Source of the DNA: Dallia pectoralis | Taxonomy: Eukaryota > Chordata > Actinopteri > Esociformes > Umbridae | Direction: 5' to 3' | Length of the DNA stretch: 64,000 nt | Assembly (NCBI GenBank): GCA_029465975.1 | Contig: CM055755.1 | Span: 10,853,734 to 10,917,733, forward strand | Shown: positions 1-11,220 of the stretch, piece after piece | Layout of the letters: every line of letters starts with the position of its first letter | How positions within the stretch are numbered: the stretch's first letter is position 1 | Translations under genes and position numbers: made by a program | The notes under the pieces: generated by a model | What the model saw: only the letters and a program-made list of their open reading frames with translations | The model's database searches: none | What the model was told of the DNA's origin: nothing

Positions 1-655
1 TCTAATCCTCCCAAGAGTGTTACTGTAGGTCTATAGCATGTTGGCCCTTGAAGCGCTGACTGACAGAGAACAGTAATGGCAGTGTGTGTACAGTAGCAAT
101 ACCGGCACACTCACGCAGATGTACACAAAGAGAGACAAAGTGAAAGAGAGTGAGACAGAAAGACCACGAGAGAGAGAGTGACAGGAGGAGAACATGTTAG
201 TCCCTGAGGGCATATCCGTAGTGAATGTTAAACCGTATCTGTGTTTAAGAGCTGTTTACTGTTTGCTGATGTACCTGTGTTGTTTTGTGGGTTCTTAATA
301 TGATGTCCAAACAGACCAGTACGTGTTTGTTAGACTGTCCGCACTCTCTCAACATATGTGGAGTCACCTGATCTAATCTGGCCCCGCCCACATCCCGGAG
401 GACTGTATTCATGCAGCCAACCACTTTAATCACAACCATGTACTTTTCTTTTCCCTCCGTCCAAACCTTTTACACGCTGCCCTTCTATTTCTTTGACGTT
501 CACTGGCTTAACAACTGTTGTTGTTGTTCAGTTTCGCTGCCCTTTCTTCTCTGTAATCAGTTCGCACAACATGCCCATTAGTTATTGCTATTCGCCTCAG
601 ATGCAATTGTTTTGGAATGAAATAATGATTTTTTTTTCTTTTCATAAATTGAGGC
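1..655. other. Non-coding stretch, nothing recognised
   Basis: AT-balanced unique-looking sequence with short purine-rich runs near 130-190. The open frames here are short and have no recognisable domain. I see no gene, RNA or mobile element. Confidence 0.5.
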
Positions 656-658
656 AGT

Positions 659-671
659 GGAGTGTGTGAGC

Positions 672-709
<38 letters not shown>

Positions 710-815
710 CAGTGTGTGTGTGTGTGTGTGTGGGTGTGTGTGTGTGTGTGTGTGTGTGAGCAGTGTGTGTGTGTGTGTGTGTGTGTTTGTGTGTGCGTGC
801 GTGCGTGTGTGTGCT
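659..815. repeat. (TG)n microsatellite with GAGCAG interruptions
   Basis: Near-perfect TG/GT dinucleotides broken by repeated GAGCAG inserts (about 665-675, 706-711 and 758-763), followed by a GTGC variant part. The spaced inserts imply a higher-order duplication of TG-run plus interruption. Reading frames across it encode only Cys-Val or Thr-His repeats. Confidence 0.95.
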
Positions 816-1143
816 GATAACAGGATACAAACACACACACGTGTATGCACGTACACAATGCAAGCAGTTTTTCTCCACCCTTCTCCACTCTTGCACAAAC
901 ATTTAATTAAAAACGAGAAGTCCTAAATGCCATGAAATGACATTGGCGGTCCCAGTATTTACCATCAGAGCAATGAATTGGATTCTCACCCTCAGAACAC
1001 CACACCGATATATCACAGTTTCAGATGAACGCTGAACCCAGATAGAAGCACTGGCAACGATAAGCAAATATGATTTAATTTACCAAAAACCGCAGCACTT
1101 TAATAGAGTTTTTGGTCTCTCCATTCTTTACCTTTACCTTCGC
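816..1143. other. Non-coding stretch, nothing recognised
   Basis: Unique-looking sequence between the TG repeat and the gypsy-like remnant. No supported gene or repeat. Confidence 0.4.
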
Positions 1144-1829
1144 CCCGCAGCACAAGATGGCTGCCTGGTAGCATAGGGAGTTCGTGTGGAAGAATGGACA
1201 GAAAGATCTCTACCCTAAGCTTCTGGACTACCTGAGGTCACAGCTTCTCCACCGTGCACCACACCTTCGTCCAGTCTCTGAGCTCCCTCCAGTTTCTGTG
1301 CCTGAGCCTGTCCCCGTGCCTGAGCCTGTCCCCGTGCCTGAGCCAGTCCCCGTGTCCTTGCCTGAGTCTGTCCCCGTGGCTGTCCCAGTCTCTGTGTCTG
1401 TCCCAGCCCCCGAGCTCACTCCAGCCCCCGAGCTCACTCCAGCCCCCGAGGTCACTCCAGCCCCCGAGCTCACTCCTGACCCCGAGCTCCCTCCTGACCC
1501 CGAGCTCACTCCTGACCCCGAGCTCACTCCTGACCCCGAAATCACTCCTGACCCCGAGCTCACTCCTGACCCCTTGTCGGAGCCCGTTCCCCAGCCTGAG
1601 CCCGTTCCTCAGCCAGAGCCCGCTCCCCAGCCTGACTCCAGTCTTGTCCCCCAGCCTGACTCCAGTCTTGTCCCCCAGCCTGACTCCAGTCCTGTCCCCC
1701 AGCCTGACTCCAGTCCTGTCCCCCAGCCTGACTCCAGTCCTGTCCCCCAGCCTGGGCCCTGTCCGGTCCTCGAGGTCGTCATCCTGGCCGAGCCAGTGCC
1801 CGGGCCAAAGCCAGTTCCCCGGCCACCTG

Positions 1830-2620
1830 AACCGTGCCCTCCGGCGCGGCCACCTGAACCGTCTCCGCCAGCGCGGCCACCAGACCCGTGTCCTCCGGCG
1901 CGGCGACCTGACCCGTGTCCTCCGGCGCTGCCTCCTGACCCGTGCCCTCCGGCGCAGCCACCTGAACCGTCTCCGCCGGCGCGGCCACCAGACCCGTGTC
2001 CTCCGGCGCGGCCACCTGACCCGTGTCCTCCGGCGCTGCCTCCTGACCCGTGTCCTCCGGCGCTGCCTCCTGACCCGTGTCCTCCGGCGCTGCCTCCTGA
2101 CCCGTGTCCTCCGGCGCTGCTTCCTGACCCGTGTCCTCCGGCGCTGCTTCCTGACCCGCTCCCGCCGGGTAGACCTCCTGACCCGTCGCGGCACGTCCGA
2201 TCTCCTGATCCGCCTCAGCCGGCCTCCTGACCAGCATCCGCCGGGTTGACCATCCATCCGGCAACCGTCGGGTAGACCGCCTGATCCAACGCCGCCCGTC
2301 TGGCCTCCTGACCCGTCGCCGCCCATACGGCCTCCTGACCCGTCGCCACCCATACGGCCTCCTGAGCCGTCGCCGCCCATATGGCCTCCTGACTCGTCGC
2401 CGCCCAGACGGCCTCCTGACCCGTCGCCACCAAGACGGCCTCCTGACCCGTCGCCGTCAATATGGCCTCCTGATCCGCTTCTGCCGGTCCGACCTCCTGA
2501 TCCGTCTCTGCCGGGTCGACCACCTGACCCGCATCCGCCATGTCTGCCTTCTGACCCGCACCCGCTGGGTCGACCACCTGTCCGGCAACCGTCGGGTCGA
2601 CCACCTGATCTGCATTCGTT
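1830..2620. repeat. 27-bp GC-rich minisatellite (PPDPCPPAL-coding)
   Basis: Tandem 27-bp units built on CCTCCTGACCCGTGTCCTCC plus a variable tail. Copies near 2,030-2,150 are almost identical, and copies after 2,280 are more diverged. The unit length is a multiple of three, so several frames stay open on both strands. Confidence 0.85.
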
Positions 2621-3036
2621 GGGTGGATCATCCAACAAGGATCCACCCAACAAGTCGACCTCCTGATTCGCGTCTGCACATCCGGTCCCCCGCTCTACCT
2701 CAGCCCTCATGGCCTCCTGAGTCGAGTCCACCAGTGGGTCCTCCTGACCGTCTCCCCAGCTACGATCACCAGACGCATCTCTCTGTTCTGCCCGAGACCA
2801 ATCACTTGGTTCTGCCGGGAGCCCTCTATTCCTATCAGGTCCAACATCTAGGTTTGCCCGTGCCCCACGGAGGAGACTGGACTATTTTTCTTGACTCTGT
2901 CCTCGTTCCAGGTATTGGCGTTAAACCTGTGGTTTTTGTTTTTGGTTCTTGCCGCCTTTCCCCCCCCCACCTCCTCTGCCGCCTCACCGCAGCTGTTGGT
3001 TCTGTTTTTGTTTTGGCGCTTCTGGAGCCGCGCCTT

Positions 3037-3046
3037 GAGGGGGGGG
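3037..3046 (+). other. Polypurine tract of the gypsy-like element
   Basis: GAGGGGGGGG run that ends 3 nt before the TG start of the LTR at 3,050, the position expected for the plus-strand primer of an LTR retroelement. Confidence 0.6.
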
Positions 3047-3049
3047 TAC

Positions 3050-3495
3050 TGTAAGAGACTGCCTCTGTTCCCCTCTATGCCAGTGTGGCCACTCCCCTTG
3101 CCAGCAGTGAGGAAGTAATCAAGGACATTTCTATCACCTGTGTGTGTGTTCTCACCTGGGTTCATTTGGCTCGTTAGTGTCTGTATATAGTTTGGTCCGT
3201 GTCAGTCTGTCAGTGTCGAGTCATTGTTAAAGGTACGTGGGGTTCTGTTTCTATGTCAGTGTGTCTTGTCAGTGTTTCATGTCTGGATGCTTGTTACCTG
3301 ATTGTTTGTGTGCTGTTTTCAATACTTGTTCGGTGTAAGGCATAATTGTCTGTTTGACCTTTGGTTTTGTTTCTTTGTTAAGCTGTATTAGGGCTTCATC
3401 CTAAGTTCCTGTCTGGCCTGTGCTATAGACGAAATAAAACTATAAATTCAAGAACCTCTGCAAGTGTGTCCTCAACCTCCTTAGAAGCCCAAACG

Positions 3496-3500
<5 letters not shown>
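3050..3500 (+). mobile_element. LTR of a 5'-truncated gypsy-like retrotransposon
   Basis: The 451-bp block starts TGTAA and ends TTACA, giving 5-bp terminal inverted repeats with TG...CA ends. It contains a TATA-like TATATA at about 3,184-3,189 and a polyadenylation signal AATAAA at 3,433-3,438 near its 3' end, consistent with U3-R-U5 order on the plus strand. It follows a polypurine tract. No matching 5' LTR is present upstream in the window, so the element is truncated or starts outside. The 3' end abuts a (GA)n tract, which may be the insertion site. Confidence 0.7.

Positions 3501-3541
<41 letters not shown>
3501..3541. repeat. (GA)n microsatellite
   Basis: Perfect GA dinucleotide run directly after the LTR end, grading into purine-rich sequence to about 3,625. 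Confidence 0.95.
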
Positions 3542-3543
<2 letters not shown>

Positions 3544-3625
3544 TGATAAAGATGGATAAAGAGAGAATGGAGAGAGAAGGGAGGGATGGAGAGAAAAGTA
3601 AGAGAGAAGGGGAAGAGAGAGACCA

Positions 3626-4480
3626 CACGGACTGTGGATGATCCATCAGTTTCTTTGTCGCTGCCCCCGAACAGAAACAACCCCTTTCAACCCTAAAACA
3701 ACATTGACGAATACAACTCTGACCGTAATAAAACATTTGATTCTTATTAGTCTAAATCCGCATATTGACCTTTCCCAACATAGTGGAGGTCCTAAGACCT
3801 CTCAGAGAAGCCCAGAAGCCCCCAATTCACACAGTTGTTTGTCATCCTCGTGACTCCAGCGGCGAATACAAAACCCTCCGTTGTTTAAATGGCTGGACAA
3901 GAAACACACGATTAGTCCACAGATGAAGCACATCGGGAAACGGCATGCATCGTCTCGTCCCCCCCCGCTGAGGGTTGACGGCCTTCTGTTTACCAAACGC
4001 TTTCCTCCATCCATTCCTCCTTTCTCTCTCTCCCTCTTTCCCAATCCCACAATAGGTCGGCCCTTCCAGAAGGGAAGCCCTTAGGCAAACATTGCCCGAG
4101 CCGAGGGACAGAGAGCCATTGATGGCCGCCGTTTCGACAGGACCGCTGAAAGACGTGGGAGAAGAAGCGGGACGAGATGAGAGGAGGCGGGAGGTGAGAA
4201 CAGAGATGAAATAACCAAGGGAGATCGGGGACTGATAAAAAGTTCTGGCGATAGTTCTGTTAGTGATCCGGCGTTTTATGTCTAATGGCTATAACGTGGC
4301 GATTTATCGGTCATGTGGACGTGCACGCTAGTCATCTGCAACTGGGCTCCTACATCACATTCAGAGTCACAACAGCCTGACAAACCACTGTTATGTGAAA
4401 ACATAACAGTGCTCTCTATTGCCCCTAGTGGCTGGTGATCTAATCACAGACGTTTCACTCATCTGGTAAGAGAACATCTA
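3626..4480. other. Non-coding stretch, nothing recognised
   Basis: Mixed unique sequence with short polypyrimidine tracts (about 4,015-4,045) but no coding frame with a recognisable domain and no RNA gene that I can see. Confidence 0.4.
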
Positions 4481-4482
4481 TC

Positions 4483-4512
4483 TGGTGGTGGTGGTGGTGG
4501 TGGTGGTGGTGG

Positions 4513-4548
<36 letters not shown>

Positions 4549-4551
4549 TGG
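4483..4551. repeat. Compound (TGG)n-(GCGT)n microsatellite
   Basis: A TGG run is followed without a break by about eight GCGT tetramers. Confidence 0.95.
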
Positions 4552-4954
4552 CTAGGAGTTACTGCATGTAAGCGTGCAAGGCTGCTAGGAAAACGAAAGG
4601 AGTTTGTGAGTTCACACAGACCTCCACAGCTGCTCTGACTGGAGCATTGTCCTCAGTAGATAAGAGAGCAGTCTACAGTCACCGCTGGAAGACTTATCAC
4701 AGGTCGCACGCGCCATTACACAGCTATTCACACACAGTAAACCCCGCCCCCCACACGACGACACACACACAGCACACACACACACACACACCACACCCAT
4801 TACTCGGTCAATGCCCCTAGATGCCTGCATGGTCACCCCGGGGGGAGCGTGGGGGGGCTAACAAGGCAGGGTATCGCTTTCAGACGGGACTCGGTGGTCC
4901 GTTGAACACTCGCTAAATGGGGGTGACGGGGTGTGTTCGGGGAAAAAAGCCGGT

Positions 4955-4999
4955 GTGTGTTCGTGTGTGTGTGTGTGTGTGAGCATGTGTGTGTGTGTG
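4955..4999. repeat. (TG)n microsatellite
   Basis: Interrupted TG dinucleotide run within otherwise unrecognised non-coding sequence (4,552-5,380). Confidence 0.85.
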
Positions 5000-5381
5000 C
5001 GCACAAGCATTAATTACCTGCGTGTCGCCCTGTCTGTGGTACGGTGGGCATAGAGGTCTCCCCTGTGGAAAGCGTAATTATTAGAAAAGGACTTTTTAAT
5101 TTACCGCTGTCTGGTATCATTCCTGGAAGGAAGGCAGCCATATCATTCACCGCTGTCTGGTAAGATTCCTGGAAGGAAGGAAACCATATCAGTCAGTGCT
5201 CTGGGGGGGGGGGCTACCCCTCACAGGTGTCCCACTCCAGCGACCCTGTGACCCCGAGAGACATTCTGCCTTCGTGAGGACCTCCATTGTTGAGGTGAAT
5301 CGCCCCTGTTTTTGTTGAGGTCATCTGGGAGAGAAGGAAACGTCAGATAACTGGATAATAGTGCTGGGTGATATGTGACTG

Positions 5382-5400
5382 CGCACACACACACACACAT

Positions 5401-5447
<47 letters not shown>

Positions 5448-5577
5448 CACACACACATGCACACACACACACATGCACTTACACATACACACACACACAT
5501 GCTCACACACACATGCTCACACACACATGCTCACACACACACACACGCACACACACACACACGCACACACACACATG
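5382..5577. repeat. (CA)n microsatellite with ATGC interruptions
   Basis: Nearly 200 bp of CA dinucleotides. The left half is a pure run; the right half is divided into blocks by ATGCA or ATGCTCA inserts. Frames through it give only His-Thr repeats. Confidence 0.95.
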
Positions 5578-8005
5578 CTAGTACCCACTCCTTAACACTA
5601 AACATATCTAACCCACAGGCGCAAGCCCAGTCAAGAATCGTTGGACTTTTGAATGAGTGCAGGATATTGCGATGTGCAGATACTCTGTCAGATTGGTTTT
5701 TCCCGGGTCGCTCCTCTCCCCTGCAGCCCGTCAGATCTGCTCAGCCTGCGTGCTCTGTCTGAAAATCAATGAACCCTGTCAGTCAGCCGAACACAGTTGA
5801 GTCGGCATGGGGTCCCAGTCTCCTGACAGACAATGATCTCTCAATCCGAGGGGAAGTAATCCATTTAGTCGGACCGGCGGCGTCCATTTTGTGCCTTTAT
5901 TAAACGGAGCCTCTCGTGCGTCCCCGTGGATAATAGGCCGGGCCGCGGAGGCCGTCGCCGCATGGCTGTTTTCCCCGAGTGGCTTCAAGCTGCTACGATC
6001 TGCATTATATGATGTTGGTCTTCATCAGAAGGGGAATCGTTATCCCAGCAATGGCGGTCTCGCTAGCAGCGGCGCGACTCTACAATTAGCGGGATAATGG
6101 CAGCACCTGGCATCAGATCCATGCCTATTGTGACAGGAGCCCTCCGTCCCAGCGTCCGTTCGACCGGTCATCAATTTGCGTTTCCACAAGGGCCGACTTT
6201 CCGGCCGCCGTCATCGGTTCTGCGTCTGACTTCGTCGTTGCCGAGGGCATAAAGTGAATATATGTTTGTGAACGGTTGGTTGGCGAGGCGGCTCAGAACT
6301 CAGACATGTGGAATTAATGCTTTGTGTCAGCAGGCAGAGGTATGCCTAAACCTCCTGTGAAAAGAAGCTCCCCAACCCCAGCCTATACAGAGAAACCAAC
6401 TGGCTAAATGTGTCCAGCTATGAGGAAACACACACACACACACACATAATCCGAAGATGGACCACCGTTGCCATGGGAACGTCTGCCAAATCCTTGAGTG
6501 AGACGTATTTAAATGGAAATATATCCTCAACTCTGATACATTTCAGAACCCACTCTCTTTCTCTCTTTCTCCCCTCCTCTCGGCTTGGCCTCGCTTGTTT
6601 GGGCATGGCTGGCTGCACGTTAAAGGCAGCCGAGGCTCAAAGGTTTATAAGAAGATTATGATCCCTCTGTGAAGGAATACTTAAACTAATCAACACCCAA
6701 ATTCAACAATGACGTTTCGGAGGGATAATGACAGAGCAGTGGAAAAGGCCAACGGATGATTTGATTCATGTTGTCGTGTTCATTCTTGAAACCGGTCCGG
6801 CCCCCGATTCATCTGTATCGTCGCTTGAAATGACACTAAGCCATTGAGGAATGAGTCGAGTCGGGTCAGACTGGAGAGAAGCGGGATATGAGCTGAATCT
6901 GGAAATAATGTCAGTGGCGCTTTGATGTTTCCCGTTCCATTCCAGCCTCTGAATGTCGGACGAGAGGTTTTACAAGGACAGTAGACAGGGACGATCACTA
7001 AGTATAACGGAATAGACTCTTCCTCAGGGTGAATCACAACACTGTCTGCCTTAAAAGTTGAAACAAAGCTTTTTCTGATCTAACTACACAGCAGGGGACA
7101 TAAATTACCCCTTAACTGTGGTAAAATCTGAAAACTGGGACTAATTGGGACATCGTTTTATAACCCATTTTTTAAGATTTTTTTGGCGTGCTTAAGAAAT
7201 GTTTTGTGCAGGCATCGGGGGGGGGGTTATTTTCTCAGCTCGCACACAAGGTTCAACCAAGCAGTTCTGTTCCATTTGGGCAGCGCCGGGCAGATACGGT
7301 TTCATGTTTAGGTTGGATCCACTCTGGCACTGATTGGGAGTGGTTCTGCAGAGTGTCACCGTGTTGTAACGTGAACCGCAGGACAGGGCGAAGACAGTGG
7401 TGTGTGTTACATCACCAAGGCAACCGCGAGGTAGAGTTCTGCTCCCGGACGGTGTTTGGGCTACATCTGTTCCGAGAAGCGCAGAGAACCCGGGGGGGAA
7501 CAGACCTTCCTTTATTTGCGCGTTCACTCGCGGGCGACCACGGGGAACTGACCTGAGGCACGGTTCTAGCATGGGTAGCCTTGAACAGGCTCAGATAAGC
7601 ATTATGGGATGCCTGGTCTGGGATCAGATCAGAGCATTAACATTCCTCTCACAGAGCGGCAGCTTGACTGTCTGTCATTAGTTTTCTGTTTACCAACATG
7701 TGTACATTAAAAGAGGAAGCGCTTTGGTCAACTGGCCGTTGATCTTCCTCTGTGACTCATTCTATCTCATTCGCGTCCTGACTTTTTGGGCGTTTTTGGA
7801 CAAGTCTTCCTAGTGAGTGTGTTGTTTTGCGTGTCTGCGTTTTTGACTGCGATTCTGTGTGTTTGTTTTTTCTTAAGTGGGTTCGCATGATGGTGTCCGC
7901 TTGTTTACGCCCCTGTAGAAGTGTGTTTTGTTTACTCCCCTGCAGTGAAACATATACTCTCCCTTTGGTCTTTCTGGTTCATGACTTTAGCTAGTCCATA
8001 GGCCA
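5578..8005. other. Long non-coding stretch
   Basis: About 2.4 kb without a supportable gene. It contains a short CA run at 6,429-6,447. The part at about 5,880-6,240 is less AT-rich than its surroundings and not obviously repetitive; it could be a conserved non-coding element in the flank of the Eph gene, but I have no comparison to show this. The open frames at 7,188-7,681 have no recognisable domain. Confidence 0.4.
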
Positions 8006-8170
8006 TCACACCTGTCTACATAAGGACCCACATGTGATATAGCATGTCTCACACCTGTCTACATAAGGACCCACATGTGATATAGCATGTCTCACACCTG
8101 TCTACATAAGGACCCACATGTGATATGTCTCACACCTGTCTACATAAGGACCCACATGTGATATAGCATG
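8006..8170. repeat. Left part of the 43-bp Tc1-derived minisatellite
   Basis: About four units of the same 43-bp minisatellite that resumes at 24,325. Each unit has the core CACCTGTCTACATAAGG, then CCCACATGTGATATAGCATG; one unit here is the 38-bp form lacking AGCAT. The array stops at the CATG (8,167-8,170) duplicated on the far side of the retrotransposon. Confidence 0.93.
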
Positions 8171-9466
8171 TGTAACCCATGTTAAAATATGACATAAAAA
8201 TAAATTGTTTATAAAGCTGCATAAATAATTTAGAAGTTAAGGTATTAATTTAATGTAATTTAATTAAAAATGTTAATACAACAATTTGATGTTTAATATT
8301 AAAAGTATGCCGACGGAAAATTCATGTCACTGTCCCTTTAAGGGACCAGTGACGCTAGACGGCGTGTCTCAGTGACATTGCAGCAGAAGACCGAAGGAGA
8401 GAACAAGTGTGTTAGTAAGCAGAAAAGAGTGAGAAAGTTGATTCTTATTTTGAAAAACATAAATTACCTGGTCGAGAACTGACAAGGATTTTATGTTTAC
8501 TAAGCCACACCGGTTTTGGTGAGTTTATGTTGTTTTCTTACATTTTGACGTGTTGTACATTTTTTTCTCCTTTTCTGGTGGAGAGTTAACACTAACTACC
8601 TGTTTACAAAGAAATGCTTCGCCATAAATGGTTTACCTGTTAATATTTTGGTTTATGAAAACTGTAAAACATTTATTTGTGATTTATTGTGCTTATGACC
8701 TGTTATACAGGTCAGGTTTTTTTGCTTTGTTTGAAGCTCGGTAGGAGCAAGGATTGGTCTGCACGTGCGGGTGTGCACGTGCTCAGACGGGATCAAGATG
8801 GCGAGCCAGACCCAGACTGTCAACTAACCTTCCACATCGCATCAGTGAGAACCTCGTGCGCATGGTGACTCCCTACCAGAGTGGTAGGAGTATCAGGAAC
8901 TGGTTTTGAATAGATTCTGAACTGGAAATTGATTGACATTCTTTTTGGACTGAATCAAACTGAATCTTTTTATTTAATTGAATAATTGAACTCATACTTG
9001 AACGTGAACTTGAATTTAAGTTGTTATACTTTTATTTTCATATTAAGTTCATATAGTTGAATGTGTTTTAAAATACTTGTGTTCCACATTGGTTGATTTG
9101 GTGTGAATTGAGGGTATTTTCTTGCCGTAAACGAAAGGAAAAGAGTTACCTCAGAATGGAAAATAGCAATTCTAAAATAGGTCCAAATTAGGTAAAAAGA
9201 CTGGTCTAACTTAGATTAGCCTTGCTAAAATTACTTAAGTGAACTAAAGAATAAATAGAGTGAAATACCTTTTCATTCATTACTTCAACATTCAGAACCT
9301 GCAGTGTATGTTTGCGTACTGTATATTCTATGTTTGTTTTGCATTCAGTAAATTGCCGGCCTTTTGTATTTAAAGAACGGTCTCTGGTGTAATTATTTTG
9401 CTCCCCACTCCTTAGAACCTAGAACTGGTCCAGTGGCGCAGTAAGTGGTGTGACACCGGTGCTACA
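8171..9466 (+). repeat. LTR 1 (5' outer LTR)
   Basis: TG...CA ends, 1,296 bp, same length as LTR 3. A near-perfect inverted repeat lies at 8,326-8,353 (GTCACTGTCCCTT against AAGGGACCAGTGAC). It carries two CACGTG E-boxes (8,762-8,767 and 8,776-8,781), a YY1-like AAGATGG (8,795-8,801) and an AATAAA at about 9,251. A consensus-like splice donor GGTGAGTT is at about 8,518. Few differences from LTR 3 suggest a recent insertion. Confidence 0.92.
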
Positions 9467-9469
9467 ACT

Positions 9470-9487
9470 TGGCGAGCCAGCCAGGAG
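9470..9487 (+). other. Candidate primer-binding site, left copy
   Basis: Three bases after the LTR end the sequence reads TGGCGAGCCAGCCAGG. The TGG start fits a tRNA 3' CCA end. I could not match it to a specific tRNA beyond the first six or so bases, so the primer is undetermined. Confidence 0.4.
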
Positions 9488-9550
9488 TGGCTTAAAGCAT
9501 TTTAAAAATAGAAACCAGAGACCGTATAGTATTGTTATCAGTAATTCATT

Positions 9551-9892
9551 ATGGATGTTATTCAAACAAGCAGAGTGAAAATCCCTAACTCAGTCATAGT
9601 TAGTGGTATAGCCGGTACAGAAACTGATGAAGAACTATATGACTTCCTGAAACAATATGGTTCCATTCAAAGGGTAATCCCAGTTGATTTCGCTGAGCCA
9701 GCGTCAGACAAACAGGTTGTAGTAGAGTATGTTTATGGTACAGCTATACAGTCTCTCTTACCTTCATTGCCACACAGACTCAACAGTAAGACTCAGACTG
9801 ATGTCACTTATCACATTACAGCCTTAGCCAGTGTCTACACACCTGTAGCTAGCAAAACAGCTACACAGACTTACCTTTCATTGCAAAACTGA
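9551..9892 (+). CDS. RRM-like N-terminal module of PNMA-type Gag, left copy
   Basis: ATG-started frame of 113 codons, 84 bp downstream of LTR 1. It differs from the right copy only by one missing in-frame codon near its end (about 9,881), where ...YLSELQN becomes ...YLSLQN. The sequence VIVSGIAGTETDEELYDFL and the following hydrophobic pattern resemble the RRM-like N-terminal domain found in PNMA family proteins. It ends at a TGA; the Gag body continues in the -1 frame, open from 9,853. Confidence 0.7.
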   Translation: MDVIQTSRVKIPNSVIVSGIAGTETDEELYDFLKQYGSIQRVIPVDFAEPASDKQVVVEYVYGTAIQSLLPSLPHRLNSKTQTDVTYHITALASVYTPVASKTATQTYLSLQN

Positions 9893-11220
9893 CTGGCAGA
9901 GACTTAGCAGCTGTCCTCAGAGAAGAGCTCTCTGTCATCAGTGAGAAAGTCGATCTAAATCAATCAGAAACCCAAGATGAAGATGTGGAACAGAACTCAC
10001 CTGATACCCCAGGGAAACATGGGCCTGAAAATGCTGCACAGGTAAGCCCCCTGCCCAGTACGGCCCCGGAGCAGCATGTTCAACATCATTGGTCTCGACC
10101 ACCATCTAATGAAAGGACACAGCCTGCTCTGAAACTTTCTGACGTCAACCCACCTGACATACAAAAAGTAATAGTCGAGCACATAGTGAGAAATGAAGAT
10201 TCTGCTCTGCAGGTGCACACTTCCTTGAGACTCAGACCCTTCTCTGGGCATTTCCCCAAATCCAACAATGAGGTGGATTATGAGACATGGCGTTCCAATG
10301 TGGAACTTCTCCTTAAAGACACAACACAGTCTGATCTTTACAAGTCACGGAAGCTCCTTGAAAGTCTCTTATCACCTGCTATTGATATCGTGAAGCACCT
10401 GACACCTGAATCTCCCCTTAATGCATACTTGGAGATCTTGGACTCTGCTTTTAGCACTGTCGAGGACGGAGATGACCTTTTTGCAAAGTATCTTAACACG
10501 ATGCAAGATAACGGTGAGAAACCCTCAGCTTATCTACAACGGCTGCAGGTGATGCTGAACACCACCCTCAGGAGGGGTGGTGTAACCGCAAGTGACCTTG
10601 ACCGGCATCTTCTCAGACAGTTTGTCAGAGGCTGCTGGGACAACATCTTGATAGCTGAACTCCAGCTAGAACAGAAGAAACAGAACCCACCTACCTTTGC
10701 TGAACTTCTCTTGTCACTCCGCATAGCAGAAGATAAGCGTACTTCCAAAGCATCCCGCATGAAACATCATCTCAATATTTCAAAACCAAGAGTGTCTTCT
10801 TATTATCAAAGTACTTATGTGCAGAGTGAAGAAGACTGCAACCCATCTCAGCCAGCTCTTGATCACAGGTCAGAAATCCAAAACCTAAAGAAACAAATAG
10901 CTGATTTACAGTCCCAGCTCACACGTATCACGCAGAAAGACAGTAGAAAGGTTCAATCAGCTGCCAGACCTGTAGCTCCCCAAACAGCTATCACTCCAAC
11001 ATCTCAAAGGCTGCACCACAGCCGAGATGTAAACAACAACACAAGCAATAGACCAAAGCCCTGGTATTGCTTTAGATGTGGAGAGAACGGACACATTAAG
11101 CCTCAGTGTGAAAGTGAGCCGAACCCATCTCTTGTAGCTGAGAAGAGGAAGCAGCTAAGAGAAAATCAGTTAACATGGGACATTGAAAATGGTGCTTCAA
11201 AGTCTGGTCATTTAAACTAG
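9853..11220 (+). CDS. gag: PNMA-type Gag (capsid and zinc knuckle), left copy
   Basis: Open frame of 456 codons, with no ATG at its start, overlapping the RRM-like frame by 40 nt in the -1 frame. The central part, beginning LRPFSGHFPKSNNEVDYETW, has the PNMA/capsid pattern, and a CCHC knuckle CFRCGENGHIKPQC lies near the C terminus (about 11,069-11,110). From residue MEQNSP onward it is identical at the protein level to the right copy. It would package element RNA and assemble the particle. The stop TAG at 11,218-11,220 directly follows a UUUAAAC heptamer (11,211-11,217), so Pol would be made by -1 frameshifting. Confidence 0.85.
   Translation, partial: QNSYTDLPFIAKLTGRDLAAVLREELSVISEKVDLNQSETQDEDVEQNSPDTPGKHGPENAAQVSPLPSTAPEQHVQHHWSRPPSNERTQPALKLSDVNPPDIQKVIVEHIVRNEDSALQVHTSLRLRPFSGHFPKSNNEVDYETWRSNVELLLKDTTQSDLYKSRKLLESLLSPAIDIVKHLTPESPLNAYLEILDSAFSTVEDGDDLFAKYLNTMQDNGEKPSAYLQRLQVMLNTTLRRGGVTASDLDRHLLRQFVRGCWDNILIAELQLEQKKQNPPTFAELLLSLRIAEDKRTSKASRMKHHLNISKPRVSSYYQSTYVQSEEDCNPSQPALDHRSEIQNLKKQIADLQSQLTRITQKDSRKVQSAARPVAPQTAITPTSQRLHHSRDVNNNTSNRPKPWYCFRCGENGHIKPQCESEPNPSLVAEKRKQLRENQLTWDIENGASKSGHLN

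Larger units (their letters stand above)
1144..3049 (+). pseudogene. 3' internal remnant of a Ty3/gypsy-like element with proline-rich repeat coding region
   Basis: The plus strand carries an open frame of about 348 codons (1,184-2,230) and, in another frame, continuing repeat sequence to about 2,650. The protein is almost entirely tandem Pro-rich repeats: PVPEP-type units (about 1,300-1,380), PELTP-type units (1,405-1,575), a PQPDSS block (1,600-1,750), then a 27-bp unit giving PPDPCPPAL (about 1,830-2,620). The stretch has no ATG start and no catalytic domain. It runs directly into a G-rich polypurine tract (3,037-3,046) and an LTR, which is the 3' end arrangement of LTR retrotransposons; fish gypsy elements commonly carry such Pro-rich tails. 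I infer that this is the downstream internal region of a 5'-truncated copy. The left boundary is uncertain. The long minus-strand frame opposite (1,238-2,731) is a shadow of the GC-rich repeats. Confidence 0.55.

Noticed and set aside
1238..2731. 497-codon minus-strand open frame rich in Arg and Gly
   Set aside because: It lies opposite the 27-bp GC-rich repeat and is kept open by the unit length; it has no domain.
5880..6240. Conserved regulatory element downstream of epha4
   Set aside because: The composition is suggestive, but without cross-species alignment there is no support.
7188..7681. Overlapping open frames on both strands of about 95-126 codons
   Set aside because: No recognisable domain, no splice or start context; length is within chance for this composition.
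9470..9487. Assignment of the primer-binding site to a particular tRNA (Ser or Arg)
   Set aside because: Complementarity seems to stop after about six bases for the tRNAs I could recall.
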